Assembly: GCF_018130825.1 (NCBI RefSeq)
Contig: NZ_JAFCJS010000001.1
Location: 620,001 to 684,000, forward strand
Reading direction: 5' to 3'
Origin: Bradyrhizobium liaoningense
Lineage (GTDB): Bacteria; Pseudomonadota; Alphaproteobacteria; Rhizobiales; Xanthobacteraceae
Length of the DNA: 64,000 nucleotides
Made by a program: the position numbers and the translations under genes. Numbering within the stretch: the first letter of the stretch is position 1; the number at the start of each line of letters is the position of its first letter. The notes below the pieces were generated by a model. That model did not search any database, had not been told where the DNA came from, and saw only the letters and a program-made list of their open reading frames with translations. Of this stretch, positions 8,300-17,226 are shown in pieces.

Positions 8300-8809
8300 G
8301 TGACGATTTCGATGTACGAGGCCTCGGTTGGCCTCTTCGTGCCTTATCTGCGCAATCTGTCCGCGCTGCTGGACAAGGGCGTGGCCTATGCCGAGGCCCG
8401 CAAGTTCAATCCGGCGGTGTTGCTCGGCATGCGTCTCGCGCCGAACATGTACGATCTGGCACAGCAGGTCGGCGAGGCCTGCCGCCACGCCACGGTCACC
8501 TCGGCCTTGCTGGCAGGTCGCGAACCGGTCGCGCTGCCGGCGCTGGAGCACGACATGGCCGGCCTACAGGCGCGGATCGCGACGTCGCTTGAATTCATCG
8601 AGAGCCTGCCGCATGCCGAGATCGACGCGGCTGCGGAACGAAAGGTCGTCTGGAGGCTGAAGAACGGGACCGAGCTGCCCTTTACCGGGCGGACGCTGCT
8701 GCTCGTCAACTGCATTCCGCAGTTCTTCTTTCACGTCACGACGGCCTACGACCTGTTGCGGCATGCAGGCGTCGAGCTTGTGAAGAAGGATTTCCTCGGG
8801 AGGAAGTAG
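8300..8809 (+). CDS. DUF1993 domain protein
   Basis: A 169-aa protein of the DUF1993 family, a DinB-like helical bundle of unknown function. Characteristic segments are MYEASVGLFVPYLRNLSALLDKG at the N-terminus, RLAPNMYDLAQQVGEAC, LPFTGRTLLLVNCIPQFFFHVTTAYDLLRH, and GVELVKKDFLG at the C-terminus. The GTG at 8300 is preferred because AAGGAAG lies 6 nt upstream; an ATG lies four codons later. It is divergent from the PheC-like gene. Conserved histidines hint at metal binding as in DinB proteins, but this is inference. Confidence 0.8.
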   Translation: MTISMYEASVGLFVPYLRNLSALLDKGVAYAEARKFNPAVLLGMRLAPNMYDLAQQVGEACRHATVTSALLAGREPVALPALEHDMAGLQARIATSLEFIESLPHAEIDAAAERKVVWRLKNGTELPFTGRTLLLVNCIPQFFFHVTTAYDLLRHAGVELVKKDFLGRK

Positions 8810-8877
8810 CGGCAGGCTCGATGTCCACCTCTCCCCGACGGGGCGAAGTGGACGGAGATATTCGCCAGAGGTGACGC

Positions 8878-9366
8878 TTAGGCTTCGCCCCTGCGCTCGT
8901 AATCGGCGAGCGAGCTGCGACCGGCGATCTCGCTGCGCAGCTCTTCGAAGCGCCGATGTGCCTCGTGCTCGTGCGCGTCGACGAAATGCACCGCGGCTTC
9001 ACCCGTCATCGGGCCGCTGATCACGGGCGCCGATTGCTCGCCGATGGTCTCGTGGACGTAGTACTGGCCGTCATCGCCGCGATGCACCGTCCATTTGAGA
9101 CGGATCGCCACCATCGGTCCGGGACCGACCTTGCTGTAGCCGTCGGCATCGGTGTGCTCCGGCACCAGCGGCTGTTCCTCGACGACGGGATGCTCGTGCT
9201 CGGCGACGACCGGCTCCTCGTCAGCGGTGGCTGAATGTTCGCTGTCGGCCGAATCCTCTTCACCGGTCGCCGTCTCGGTGTCGCGGACGACGAGAACGGG
9301 CTCGGGGTTCTCCAGGATGCTGGCGATGGTCGCCAGCGCATGGTCGGTCGGGTCGATCTCTGACAA
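8878..9366 (-). CDS. Acidic conserved hypothetical protein, 162 aa
   Basis: TTG start at 9366 with GGAGG eight bases upstream. The N-terminal half is very acidic and rich in Glu, Asp, Val and His (several EEP and VVEE stretches) and probably disordered. The C-terminal half (MVAIRLKWTVHRGDDGQYYVHE, SGPMTGEAAVHFVDAHEHEAHRRFEELRSEI) looks folded, with a short beta part and a final charged helix. No family is recognised. It has its own transcription unit on the minus strand. Confidence 0.65.
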   Translation of the reverse strand: MSEIDPTDHALATIASILENPEPVLVVRDTETATGEEDSADSEHSATADEEPVVAEHEHPVVEEQPLVPEHTDADGYSKVGPGPMVAIRLKWTVHRGDDGQYYVHETIGEQSAPVISGPMTGEAAVHFVDAHEHEAHRRFEELRSEIAGRSSLADYERRGEA

Positions 9367-9478
9367 GGGTCCATCCTCCAGCTCGACGCGGCCGGCAAGT
9401 CTGTCCCACTGCCGCCGCGGCCGGGAACATTAGGCGCGTTTGATTAAGGCTGAGTTGGGGCCCGATCTGCACCAAAAT

Positions 9479-9528
9479 GGGACGCTTTCTGGCGTCCCGA
9501 AGGCGGGCCGATCGGCGGCCCGCCTTCG
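9479..9528 (-). terminator. Tandem hairpin terminator after the hydroxyacid dehydrogenase gene
   Basis: Two consecutive perfect hairpins. One has a 12-bp stem (9498-9509 with 9517-9528, 7-nt loop). The next has a 7-bp stem (GGGACGC at 9479-9485 with 9492-9498). On the minus strand the second is followed by CATTTTGG. They start 8 bp beyond the stop of the minus-strand dehydrogenase gene and so probably terminate the whole importer-dehydrogenase transcript. Confidence 0.75.
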
Positions 9529-9535
9529 CTTGGCC

Positions 9536-10525
9536 TCAGCCCAGCACGTCCTGATTGATCACATTCTGCCTGATGGGATCGCCGTCCAGGGCGCTCAGGA
9601 TGTTGCGCGCGGTCTGCTCGCTCATGCGCTGGACCGCCTCGACCGTGACGCCGGCGACGTGCGGAGCCATGATGACGTTGGGCAGCGCGAACAGCGCGTT
9701 GCTGACCGGCGGCGGCTCCACCTCGAACACGTCGATGCCGGCGCCGGCGAGCTTTCCGGACGTGAGCGCGTCGTACAGCGCCGCTTCCTTCACGATGCCG
9801 CCACGCGCGGTGTTGATGAGGTAGGATTTCGGCTTCATGCGGCCGATCCGAGCTGCGTCGAACAGGCCGACCGTCTCCGCCGTCTTCGGGCAGTGGATGG
9901 TGACGAAGTCGGCGTGAGGCAGTGCGGCGTCGAGGTCGGTGACCGGCTCGCATCCGGCCGCCTTGATCTCGGCCGCGGGCTTATAGGGATCGTAGACCTG
10001 CACCTTCATCTCGAACGCCGAACAGCGCTTGGCGGTGCGGCTGCCGATGCGGCCGAAGCCGATGACGAGCACGGTCTTGCCGTAGAGGTCGAACGGCAGC
10101 ATGCCGAGCCGTTCGGCCCATGTGCCGTCCCTGACGCAAGCATGCAGCTCCTGCGCGCGCTTGGCCAGCGTCAGCATCATGAACAGAGCCGCTTCCGCGA
10201 CCGAGGGCGAGTTGGCACTGCCCGCCACCATCAGCGGCACCTTGCGGCGGGAGAGGGCGGGCACGTCGACGGCGTCGTAGCCGACGCCGATGCGGGTCAC
10301 CACCTTCATGTCTCTTGAGGCCTCGAGCTCGGTCTCGCCGAAGGCGGTGGCACCTAACGCCACGCCATGGACCGGCGCATGGCTCTTCAGCAAGGCCTCG
10401 AAGTCCTTGGCGGAGATCAGGTTGGAAAATTCGACGAGCTCGATATCGTCCCGCTGGGTGAGGAGAGCGCGTGCCCCTTGCGACAAAGTTTGTGTAACGA
10501 AAATCTTCTTCTTGTTGGTCGCCAT
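9536..10525 (-). CDS. D-2-hydroxyacid dehydrogenase (NAD-dependent, SerA-like)
   Basis: A 329-aa cytoplasmic dehydrogenase of the D-isomer-specific 2-hydroxyacid family. The Rossmann motif is GFGRIGSRTAKR, followed by the acidic cofactor-selecting segment VYDPY. The catalytic Arg lies in LINTARGGIVKE, and the catalytic His in MAPHVAGVTVEA. The length fits glyoxylate/hydroxypyruvate or phosphoglycerate-type enzymes without a regulatory ACT domain. It follows the ABC importer ATPase gene after 35 bp on the same strand, so it probably handles the imported compound or its product. The substrate cannot be read from sequence. Confidence 0.85.
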   Translation of the reverse strand: MATNKKKIFVTQTLSQGARALLTQRDDIELVEFSNLISAKDFEALLKSHAPVHGVALGATAFGETELEASRDMKVVTRIGVGYDAVDVPALSRRKVPLMVAGSANSPSVAEAALFMMLTLAKRAQELHACVRDGTWAERLGMLPFDLYGKTVLVIGFGRIGSRTAKRCSAFEMKVQVYDPYKPAAEIKAAGCEPVTDLDAALPHADFVTIHCPKTAETVGLFDAARIGRMKPKSYLINTARGGIVKEAALYDALTSGKLAGAGIDVFEVEPPPVSNALFALPNVIMAPHVAGVTVEAVQRMSEQTARNILSALDGDPIRQNVINQDVLG

Positions 10526-10560
10526 CGCTCCCCTGCCTGCTCGCGTTTCTTAGGCCGGCG

Positions 10561-11661
10561 TCACAGCACGACGCCGGTTTCTTCGTTTAGCAGGTGCATG
10601 TTGTTGAGGTCCATCGCCAAACGCATGGGTGCCCCGTCCGTAGCGCCGGCATTGGGATCGACGCGGCCGCAGACCGGCGTGCCGTCGAGCCCGAAATAGA
10701 CCAGCGTCTCCATCCCCATCGGCTCGGTGACATCGAGCACGGTGTCGAAGGTCTCGACGCCCGGCGCAAGATGCGCATGCGACTCGGTGAGGTGCTCGGG
10801 ACGGAGCCCGAGCAGCAGCTTGTCGGTGCGCGGCAGCGCGTTGTAGCGCGCGGCGCGGGCCGGCGGCAGCGCAAAGGCGATGCGGTCGGTGAGGCGGAGT
10901 TGAAGCGTGCCGCCGACATCCTCGAGCCGGCACGGGATGAAGTTCATCGCGGGCGAGCCGATGAAGCCCGCCACGAAGCGCGTCGCCGGCTTGTGGTAGA
11001 GCTCGTTCGGCGTGCCGATCTGCTCGATGCGGCCCTTGTTCATCACCACCACGCGATCGGCCAGCGTCATCGCCTCGACCTGGTCGTGGGTGACGTAGAC
11101 CGTGGTGGTGCGCACCTTCTGGTGCACCTTCTTGATCTCGATCCGCATCTGCACGCGCAATTTGGCGTCGAGATTGGACAGCGGCTCGTCGAACAAAAAT
11201 ACCTTGGGGTTGCGCACGATGGCGCGTCCCATGGCGACGCGCTGGCGCTGGCCGCCGGAGAGCTGCTTCGGCTTGCGGTCGATCAGGTCGGTGATGTCCA
11301 GGAGGCGGGCGGCTTCCGTCACCCGCGCCTTGATCTCCGCCTTGGGATAGTGCTTCAGGCGCAGCCCGAACGACATGTTCTCGGCGACCGTCATGTGCGG
11401 GTAGAGCGCGTAGTTCTGGAACACCATCGCGATGTCGCGGTCCTTCGGCGGCACGTCGTTGACGACGTCGCCCCCGATCATGATGTCGCCGTCGCTGATG
11501 TCCTCGAGCCCGGCGATCATGCGCAGCGTGGTCGACTTGCCGCAGCCGGAGGGGCCGACCAGGACGATGAACTCATGATCGGCGATGTCGAGGTCGATGC
11601 CGCGCACGGCTTCGACGTCATCGTAACGCTTGACTACCTTCCGCAAAGCTACGTCAGCCAT
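10561..11661 (-). CDS. ABC importer ATPase, UgpC/MalK (CUT1) type
   Basis: A 366-aa ATPase. Walker A is GPSGCGKST, the signature LSGGQRQRVAMGRAI, Walker B KVFLFDEPLSNLDAKLR, and the switch His is in VYVTHDQVEAMTLADRV. A C-terminal TOBE/OB regulatory domain follows (LGLRPEHL, CGRVDPNAGA), as in MalK and UgpC. It powers the sugar or polyol importer encoded next to it. It starts 6 bp after the second permease gene. The CUT1 class is clear; the sugar is unknown. Confidence 0.9.
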   Translation of the reverse strand: MADVALRKVVKRYDDVEAVRGIDLDIADHEFIVLVGPSGCGKSTTLRMIAGLEDISDGDIMIGGDVVNDVPPKDRDIAMVFQNYALYPHMTVAENMSFGLRLKHYPKAEIKARVTEAARLLDITDLIDRKPKQLSGGQRQRVAMGRAIVRNPKVFLFDEPLSNLDAKLRVQMRIEIKKVHQKVRTTTVYVTHDQVEAMTLADRVVVMNKGRIEQIGTPNELYHKPATRFVAGFIGSPAMNFIPCRLEDVGGTLQLRLTDRIAFALPPARAARYNALPRTDKLLLGLRPEHLTESHAHLAPGVETFDTVLDVTEPMGMETLVYFGLDGTPVCGRVDPNAGATDGAPMRLAMDLNNMHLLNEETGVVL

Positions 11662-11667
11662 GAGTCA

Positions 11668-12579
11668 TCAACCCTTTGTCGCACCGGCGGTCAGGCCGGC
11701 AATGTAGTAGTCCATCAGGAATGCGTAGATGATCAGCGGCGGCGCGGCGCCGAGCAGCGCGCCGGTCATGATCTGCCCCCAGTTGAACACGTCGCCCTTG
11801 ATCAGCGTGGTGGTGATGCCGACCGGCAGCACGAGCTGATCGACCGACGTCGTGAACACCAGCGGATAGAGGAACTGCGCCCAGGACACCGTGAAGGCGA
11901 AGATGGTCGCGGCGATCAGCCCGGGCAACGCGACCGGGATGAAGATCCGCGTCAGGGTCTGCAGCCAGGACGCGCCGTCGATGAGGGCGGCTTCATCGAG
12001 CTCCTTCGGGATCGAGGCGAAATAGCCGATCATGATCCAGGTGCAGAACGGCACGGTCAGCGTCGGATAGATGAACAGCAGCACGTACCATCGGTTCAGC
12101 AGCGTGATGCCGGTGTACTCCTGGACCACGCCGAGCATCTTGAACAGCGGGATGAACAGGAGGCTGTCCGGGATCAGATAGGTGAGGAAGACGCCGGTGG
12201 CCAAGGTCGCCGAGCCCCAGAACTTCATCCGCGCCAGCGCGAACGCCGCGGGGATGCTGATCAGCATGGTCACGATCACGACGATGATCGAGATCATCGA
12301 CGAATTCCAGAAGAACCGCAGGAACTGGTTAGAGGTCAGGAGCTCGACATAGTTCGATAGCGTCGGATGGAACACCCACCAGGGATTGGTGGCGGCAGAG
12401 ATCTCCGCGCTGCTCTTGAGCGAGGTGATCAGCATGTAGATCGGCGGCGTCAGGAAGAAGATCGCGAACAGTACCAGGAAGAAGTAGGACCAGCGCAGTG
12501 CCCAGGTGCGGTCCCGGCTCATGCTGCCATACTTGACCTTGCGGGACGGTCCGGCCTTGTCGATTGTGAGCGTGCTCAT
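11668..12579 (-). CDS. Carbohydrate ABC transporter permease (MalG/UgpE type)
   Basis: A 303-aa inner-membrane permease with six predicted helices, the first being WSYFFLVLFAIFFLTPPIYML. The conserved EAA cytoplasmic loop reads PKELDEAALIDGASWLQTL. The ATG at 12579 overlaps the upstream permease stop in TGATG, so the two are translationally coupled. It forms a heterodimer with the other permease and the CUT1 ATPase. Substrate not identified. Confidence 0.88.
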   Translation of the reverse strand: MSTLTIDKAGPSRKVKYGSMSRDRTWALRWSYFFLVLFAIFFLTPPIYMLITSLKSSAEISAATNPWWVFHPTLSNYVELLTSNQFLRFFWNSSMISIIVVIVTMLISIPAAFALARMKFWGSATLATGVFLTYLIPDSLLFIPLFKMLGVVQEYTGITLLNRWYVLLFIYPTLTVPFCTWIMIGYFASIPKELDEAALIDGASWLQTLTRIFIPVALPGLIAATIFAFTVSWAQFLYPLVFTTSVDQLVLPVGITTTLIKGDVFNWGQIMTGALLGAAPPLIIYAFLMDYYIAGLTAGATKG

Positions 12580-13517
12580 CAGGCTTCGTTCCCGCGTTTG
12601 TTGACGTCGCGCAGGATGAAGATCGCTGCGACGGCGAGGATGGGCACCATGAACAGCGACACGCAGGCGCCGAGCGGAATGTCGCTGCTCTGGATGCCGA
12701 CCTGGAAAGCCCAGGTGGCGAACAGATGCGTGGTATCCAGCGGACCGCCTGATGTCAGGATGCGCACGATGTCGAAATTGGCGAAGGTGACGATCAGCGA
12801 GAACAAGGTGGTGATCGCGATGATATTGCGCATCATCGGCAAGGTGATATGCCAGATCTTCTGCCACCAATTGGCGCCGTCGATCGCGGCGGCCTCATAG
12901 AGCTGATCGGGGACCGACTTCAGCGCGGCGAGATACATGATCAGGAAGAACGGCGCGCCGTACCAGACGTTGACGAGGATGACGGAGAAGCGCGCCCAGA
13001 AGGTGTCACCCAGCCACGGGATCGGACCGACGCCGAAGAAGGAGAGCGTGTAGTTGAAGGCGCTGTAGGACGGATCGAACAGCCACAGCCAGGCCAGCGT
13101 GCTCATCGCCGGCGGAATCACCCAGGGTACCAGCAGCATGCCGCGCCATTTGCGCTGCTTCTTGCCGGGAATGTTGTGGACGAAATGCGCGACGATGAAG
13201 CCGATCAGTGCCTTGAAGATGACGGCGGTGATCGCAAAGATGCAGGACTGCTGCACCACCATCCAGAACGTCTCGCGCTTGAACAGGAAGGTGAAATTGC
13301 CGAGGCCGACGAATTTCGTCATCGCCTTGTTCAGCGTCGCCAGATAGAGCGAATAGAAGGCGGGATAGAGCACCAGCATCGCGATCAGGAGGATCAGCGG
13401 CAACGTCAGGAAGAACGCAACCGTCGATTTTCGCCCGAGCGCATTGCGCAGACTCTTTCCCTTGCGCGCGCCCGTCGCACGGGCGACGCGACCTCGCTCA
13501 ACGACGACATCGGCCAT
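12579..13517 (-). CDS. Carbohydrate ABC transporter permease (MalF/UgpA type)
   Basis: A 312-aa inner-membrane permease. A short basic cytoplasmic N-terminus precedes the first helix (VAFFLTLPLILLIAMLVLYP), and the EAA loop is PDQLYEAAAIDGANWWQKIWHITLP. The ATG at 13517 gives a normal permease N-terminus; the longer open frame upstream is Arg/Ala-rich and non-membrane. It is coupled to the downstream permease by a one-base overlap and lies 142 bp after the binding-protein gene, with a hairpin in between. Confidence 0.88.
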   Translation of the reverse strand: MADVVVERGRVARATGARKGKSLRNALGRKSTVAFFLTLPLILLIAMLVLYPAFYSLYLATLNKAMTKFVGLGNFTFLFKRETFWMVVQQSCIFAITAVIFKALIGFIVAHFVHNIPGKKQRKWRGMLLVPWVIPPAMSTLAWLWLFDPSYSAFNYTLSFFGVGPIPWLGDTFWARFSVILVNVWYGAPFFLIMYLAALKSVPDQLYEAAAIDGANWWQKIWHITLPMMRNIIAITTLFSLIVTFANFDIVRILTSGGPLDTTHLFATWAFQVGIQSSDIPLGACVSLFMVPILAVAAIFILRDVNKRGNEA

Positions 13518-13615
13518 GTCAGAATCCTTAGGGTCAGTCTTCTTGTCAGCAGTCCAACCTTGGAGCCGGCCACAGCGGTCGGCCTCAAATCTTGCGGATG
13601 GGAGGGCGGAGCCCT

Positions 13616-13644
13616 GGCGGCTCACGCGCGTGGCGCGAGCCGCC
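13616..13644 (-). promoter_or_regulatory. Intercistronic hairpin between binding-protein and permease genes
   Basis: An 8-bp perfect stem (GGCGGCTC with its complement) and a GC-rich 13-nt loop lie just after the binding-protein stop. Such hairpins usually protect the 3' end of the abundant binding-protein message and lower permease expression. No T-run follows, so it is probably not a full terminator. Confidence 0.5.
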
Positions 13645-13659
13645 CTGGCGCATCCCGGC

Positions 13660-15000
13660 CTAGCTCCGCATGAAGCCTTCGCACTCGCCTTCGGCCCAGG
13701 CGAGCGCCTGCTCCATCGTCTCGCCCCGCGCAAAACGCAGCGCCATCTTGGTCAGCGTCGCCTGGAAGTAGATCTGCTGCGCGATCTTGGGCGGCGCGGG
13801 CGAAGCGGCGATCGACAGCGTCTGGTGCTTGTAGGGGTCCGGATAGTGGAAGAGCGTTCCCTTCGGCGGGCCTTCTTCCGCCCAGGTCGGGAACTTGGAC
13901 ATGTTCGCGTAGGCCGGCAGGTCGTAGCCGCCGCTCACCGCAACGAACTTCTCGATCGACGATGGCGAGGACAGGTGAACGAGCAGGCTCTTGGCAGCCT
14001 CCTTGTTCTTGCCGAAGCTCCAGACGCCCCAGAAGTAGGGCAGGTACGGTGCGAACCGTCCCTTCGGACCGGACGGGAAGCCGTGCGTCCAGCACTGTTC
14101 GGCGACCTGCGGCGCATCGCGCTTGGCGACGGCCCAGGCGCTCGGCGGATTGAGGATCATCGCGCCGCGGCCGGAGATCAGCCATTTGTTATTGGAGGCG
14201 TCGTCCCAGGACGGTGCGTCCGGCGGCAGGAAGGCGATCAGCTTCTTGTAGAACTCCATCGCCTGGCGAACCTGATCGGTCTTCACCGTGATGTCGCCCT
14301 TGGCATTGACGAGCTCGGCGCCGAATGACTGGAAGATCGCGCCGGCGGTGTCCACGCTGTCGGTGGTCTCGCCCATACCGATGCCGAACGCGAAGCCCGC
14401 CTTGTGGCAGGCCTCGGCTGCCTTCAGGAAGGTCTCCATGGTCCAGTTTTCGACCTTGGGCGGGCCGCCGGCTGGATACATCTCCTGTACGTCGATGCCG
14501 GCATGCTTCTTCATCAGATCGATGCGAGAGCAGGGGCCCTTGATCTGGCTGCCCGGTGTCGCGGGCGCCGCGAGCCATTTGCCGCCCGACTGTCCGAGAT
14601 ATTTGACGGTGCCGTTCACTTCGCCATTCTGCTTGAGAAGCGGCTCCATGATGTCGTTGAGGGGCTCGAGATTCTCGGAATAGGCCTGCGGCCACCAGCT
14701 CGGCATCTGCAGGATGTCATGACCCGACTTGGCCTGGGCCTCGGCGGCGGCGGTCAGCTCGATCTTCTTGTTGTTGCTGGTGATGTAGTCGATCGAGACT
14801 TCGACCTTCTCCTTCGCAGCCCATTCATTGACGAGATCGGTCGAGGCCTTGTTGGCGCCGGGCACCCAGTGGTCCCAGAAGCCGATCGAGAGTTTGCCGG
14901 CAGCATAGGCGCCCCGGACGTAGGGCGCCGTGATCAGCGCCGCGGAGGACATTGCAGTGGCAGCCACAAATTGACGTCGCGTCAGTGTCTTGCGTGACAT
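13660..15000 (-). CDS. Carbohydrate ABC transporter substrate-binding protein (Tat-exported, family 1)
   Basis: A 446-aa periplasmic binding protein. The N-terminus carries a twin-arginine motif (TLTRRQFVAATA) followed by a hydrophobic segment ending near GAYAAG. The mature part begins KLSIGFWDHWVPGANKA and shows family-1 features such as DILQMPSWWPQAYSENLEPLNDIM and the Trp/Tyr-rich sugar-site segments PYLPYFWGVWSFGKN. It is the first gene of the minus-strand importer operon (binding protein, two permeases, ATPase, dehydrogenase). Sugar or polyol transport is a family inference. Confidence 0.88.
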   Translation of the reverse strand: MSRKTLTRRQFVAATAMSSAALITAPYVRGAYAAGKLSIGFWDHWVPGANKASTDLVNEWAAKEKVEVSIDYITSNNKKIELTAAAEAQAKSGHDILQMPSWWPQAYSENLEPLNDIMEPLLKQNGEVNGTVKYLGQSGGKWLAAPATPGSQIKGPCSRIDLMKKHAGIDVQEMYPAGGPPKVENWTMETFLKAAEACHKAGFAFGIGMGETTDSVDTAGAIFQSFGAELVNAKGDITVKTDQVRQAMEFYKKLIAFLPPDAPSWDDASNNKWLISGRGAMILNPPSAWAVAKRDAPQVAEQCWTHGFPSGPKGRFAPYLPYFWGVWSFGKNKEAAKSLLVHLSSPSSIEKFVAVSGGYDLPAYANMSKFPTWAEEGPPKGTLFHYPDPYKHQTLSIAASPAPPKIAQQIYFQATLTKMALRFARGETMEQALAWAEGECEGFMRS

Positions 15001-15506
15001 CTCGTTTCCTCGCTTGGGTGTTTTATTGTTCTGGTGTTTCCTCTGAACTCTTCCGAGTTTTGCTTTTGATTTTCTTGTTGGCGTTTCTTGTTGGTCGTTT
15101 CTGTCGGTGCCGTCAGCGTCGATCCGGATCGTGCGCCGTGCGCCAAATTGGTAGCGCGATCAGATCATGATTGACCGCGTCTGTCGAGAAAGCCGAACGC
15201 GCTTCGTCTAGAACTAACGTTGTGCCCGAATGTGCGGCAGTGCCTCTGGCATCGCGCGCCGCAGGTGAAACGCGCTCCCTCGTTTTTTGCGACGCACACA
15301 TCTCGTAAGCCGGTCGGGAACGATCCGTGCGCAATTACGCCGCAGTTCCGAATAAGCCTCCATAACCGCTTCGCGCGAAACACTTTTCGGGCGTGGACAG
15401 CAATCGGCTGCGTCTGGACCTCGAAGCGACGAAAACGATAGAGTTGCAACCAGCGGGGTGGCTCTTACCCCGACCGAGACCAATCAGTTCGACGATGGAG
15501 ACGAGA
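15001..15506. other. Divergent intergenic region, no gene seen
   Basis: The first part, next to the binding-protein gene, is T-rich on the plus strand (A-rich upstream of the minus-strand operon) and probably holds that operon's promoter. The rest has ordinary GC content. Open frames on both strands lack ribosome sites and protein-like composition. No repeats or RNA genes were recognised. Confidence 0.5.
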
Positions 15507-16328
15507 ATGATCCACCCGGCGCCGCCAGCGCGACATTACTTGCGACGTTCGCTCGCGCTCGGGTCTCTGCTCGCGTTGTTGCTCGGCGTCGCCGCGGTTG
15601 CGAACGCTCAAGGATTGGTCAAAGGCGTCCAGGAAGGGGCGGCGGCCGGGAACAAGGCGGCCGGCCCGGTCGGTGGCGTGCTCGGCGGCGCGATTGGCGG
15701 TGTGGTCGGCGTCTTCACAGGCGTGCTTGGCGTCGGCAACAATAACAATGCCAACCAGGCGCCGGCCGCCAAGGATGCGAACAAGGATGCGGGCAAGGAC
15801 GCCAAGCAGCAGCAGGGCGCAGGCAAGGACAAGGACGCCAAGAGCGCCAAGGAGAACGCCAAGGCGGGCAAGGGCGCCAAGGCGAGCAAGGAAGCCAAGA
15901 ACGCGCCAAACGTTCAGCAGGACAACAAAGACAAGGACGTTACCGTCCTCACCCAGCCCGGCGCGCCGCAACAGACCGCCGAGCAGATCGTGGCCAACAG
16001 CGATTCCTATATCGAGCGGATCAAGACCGAGCTGAACCTCACGCCCGACCAGGAGAAGCACTGGTACGGCTTCTCCAGCGCCATGCACTACTTGGGGCAT
16101 AATGGTGCAGAGCGGCTCAACCTGCGGGTTGCGCGCGCCAAGCGCGATCCGCCCGACGACATCATCGAGCAGATGCGCAACGAGGCGCAATTCCTGATCG
16201 ACCGGGCCGCCGACCAGCGCAATGTCGCCGACGCCGCCGAGCCGCTCTATTCGAGCCTCGATGACAAGCAGAAGCAGGTCTTCATCCAGGAGATGGTGCG
16301 CCTCAGCCACGAGCGCGGACTGGATTGA
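15507..16328 (+). CDS. Secreted LTXXQ (Spy/CpxP-like) protein with Lys/Ala-rich linker
   Basis: A 273-aa exported protein. The ATG at 15507 has GGAG six bases upstream and gives a signal peptide ending VAAVANAQG; an ATG four codons earlier lacks a ribosome site. After a Gly/Ala-rich segment with a membrane-like GG region (about 30-65) comes a roughly 75-residue Lys/Ala/Asp/Asn-rich linker. The C-terminal helical domain starts SYIERIKTELNLTPDQEKHW, which contains the LTXXQ-type motif of Spy/CpxP proteins, and ends with VRLSHERGLD. Spy family members are periplasmic chaperones, but this divergent member's role is unproven. Confidence 0.7.
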   Translation: MIHPAPPARHYLRRSLALGSLLALLLGVAAVANAQGLVKGVQEGAAAGNKAAGPVGGVLGGAIGGVVGVFTGVLGVGNNNNANQAPAAKDANKDAGKDAKQQQGAGKDKDAKSAKENAKAGKGAKASKEAKNAPNVQQDNKDKDVTVLTQPGAPQQTAEQIVANSDSYIERIKTELNLTPDQEKHWYGFSSAMHYLGHNGAERLNLRVARAKRDPPDDIIEQMRNEAQFLIDRAADQRNVADAAEPLYSSLDDKQKQVFIQEMVRLSHERGLD

Positions 16329-16440
16329 TCAAGTTGAATCGGATTGCGGGCGCCTGAATTAACGGCGCTCGCTACGAATTTGTGAATCCTCTGCGCAATT
16401 CGGTTATGATTAGCTTCGCGAGGCTGACTGCGGGGTTGAT

Positions 16441-16818
16441 ATGGCGGACGGACTCTCCGTTTTCCTGGTCGAAGACGAGGCGTTGATCCGGATGATGATC
16501 GCCGACATGGTGGTGGAGCTCGGCCACCGCGTCGTCGCGGAGGCGGACAATGTCCGGGACGCCAGCGCCTTTGCGATGACCGCGCAATACGATTTCGCGA
16601 TCCTCGACATCAATCTCAAGGGTCTCTACGTCGATCCCGTCGCCGACCTGATCGAGCGCCGCGGCAAGCCGTTCCTGTTCGCCACCGGCTACGGGCCGGA
16701 ATTGCTGCCGTCCTTGCTCCGCCGCAGGCCGATCCTGCGCAAGCCGATTTCGATCGACCAGCTCAAGGGCATGATCGAGTCGTTGTTTCCCAAAGCCACG
16801 GCAGAGGCGCCGCGCTGA
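16441..16818 (+). CDS. Single-domain response regulator
   Basis: A 125-aa receiver domain with no output domain. The acidic pocket is E11/D12 (FLVEDEALIRMMI), the phosphoacceptor is D56 in FAILDINLKG, and the conserved lysine is K101 in PILRKPIS. Stand-alone receivers of this class act in phosphorelays or by protein contact, often in the general stress or cell-cycle networks of Rhizobiales. No kinase gene is adjacent, so its partner is unknown. The first unit of a short direct repeat covers its stop codon. Confidence 0.88.
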   Translation: MADGLSVFLVEDEALIRMMIADMVVELGHRVVAEADNVRDASAFAMTAQYDFAILDINLKGLYVDPVADLIERRGKPFLFATGYGPELLPSLLRRRPILRKPISIDQLKGMIESLFPKATAEAPR

Positions 16819-16878
16819 ACGGCGGCGAAGAGGCCGCGCTGGCGACGGCGAAGACGCCGCGCTGGGAGCGCAAACGAA
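16809..16878. repeat. Three-copy 23-24 bp direct repeat at the end of the response regulator gene
   Basis: Units beginning GCCGCGCTG start at 16809, 16833 and 16856, each followed within about 14 nt by GCGAAGA or GCAAACGA. The first unit contains the response regulator's stop codon. It looks like a small local duplication. Confidence 0.55.
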
Positions 16879-16904
16879 AATGGCCGCCGGTGGGGCGGTC
16901 ATTT
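16878..16904. terminator. Bidirectional terminator between convergent genes
   Basis: Arms AAATGGCCGCC and GGCGGTCATTT pair over 11 positions with one mismatch around a 5-nt loop. A-rich and T-rich ends on the two sides make it able to end both the response regulator (+) and the small membrane protein gene (-). Confidence 0.7.
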
Positions 16905-16926
16905 CACGAAGAAATCCGTCGCGGCC

Positions 16927-17088
16927 TCAGATCAGGCCGGCACTGAGATCGATGCCGCGCGCCATCAGGCCGAACGAGGCGAGGAGGCCCGCGCAGCAGA
17001 ACAGCCAGATGGTCTTGAACGAAGAACCGGCAAAACGGGTTTCGGCAACGGCCGGCATCGCGGCGAGCGAAATCATGCTCATGTTCAT
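16927..17088 (-). CDS. Small membrane protein, 53 aa
   Basis: ATG at 17088 is preceded by AAGGGGGG three bases upstream. The protein starts MNMSMISLAAMPAVAETRF and has one hydrophobic helix, IWLFCCAGLLASFGLMA, ending DLSAGLI. It looks like a single-pass inner-membrane protein. No family is recognised. It is convergent with the response regulator and shares a bidirectional terminator. It is too short for standard gene length cut-offs, but the ribosome site and codon use fit a real gene. Confidence 0.6.
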   Translation of the reverse strand: MNMSMISLAAMPAVAETRFAGSSFKTIWLFCCAGLLASFGLMARGIDLSAGLI

Positions 17089-17226
17089 TCCCCCCTTTGT
17101 TGATCCTGAATTGCATCAGGTGAGGGAACTCCTAGAGCAAAAAGTTTGACGTGAGATTGCGAGGGATCCCTAACGGAATCGCAACCGGGGCGTACCGACG
17201 CGCGTGCCGTGCCGGGATCGCACGTC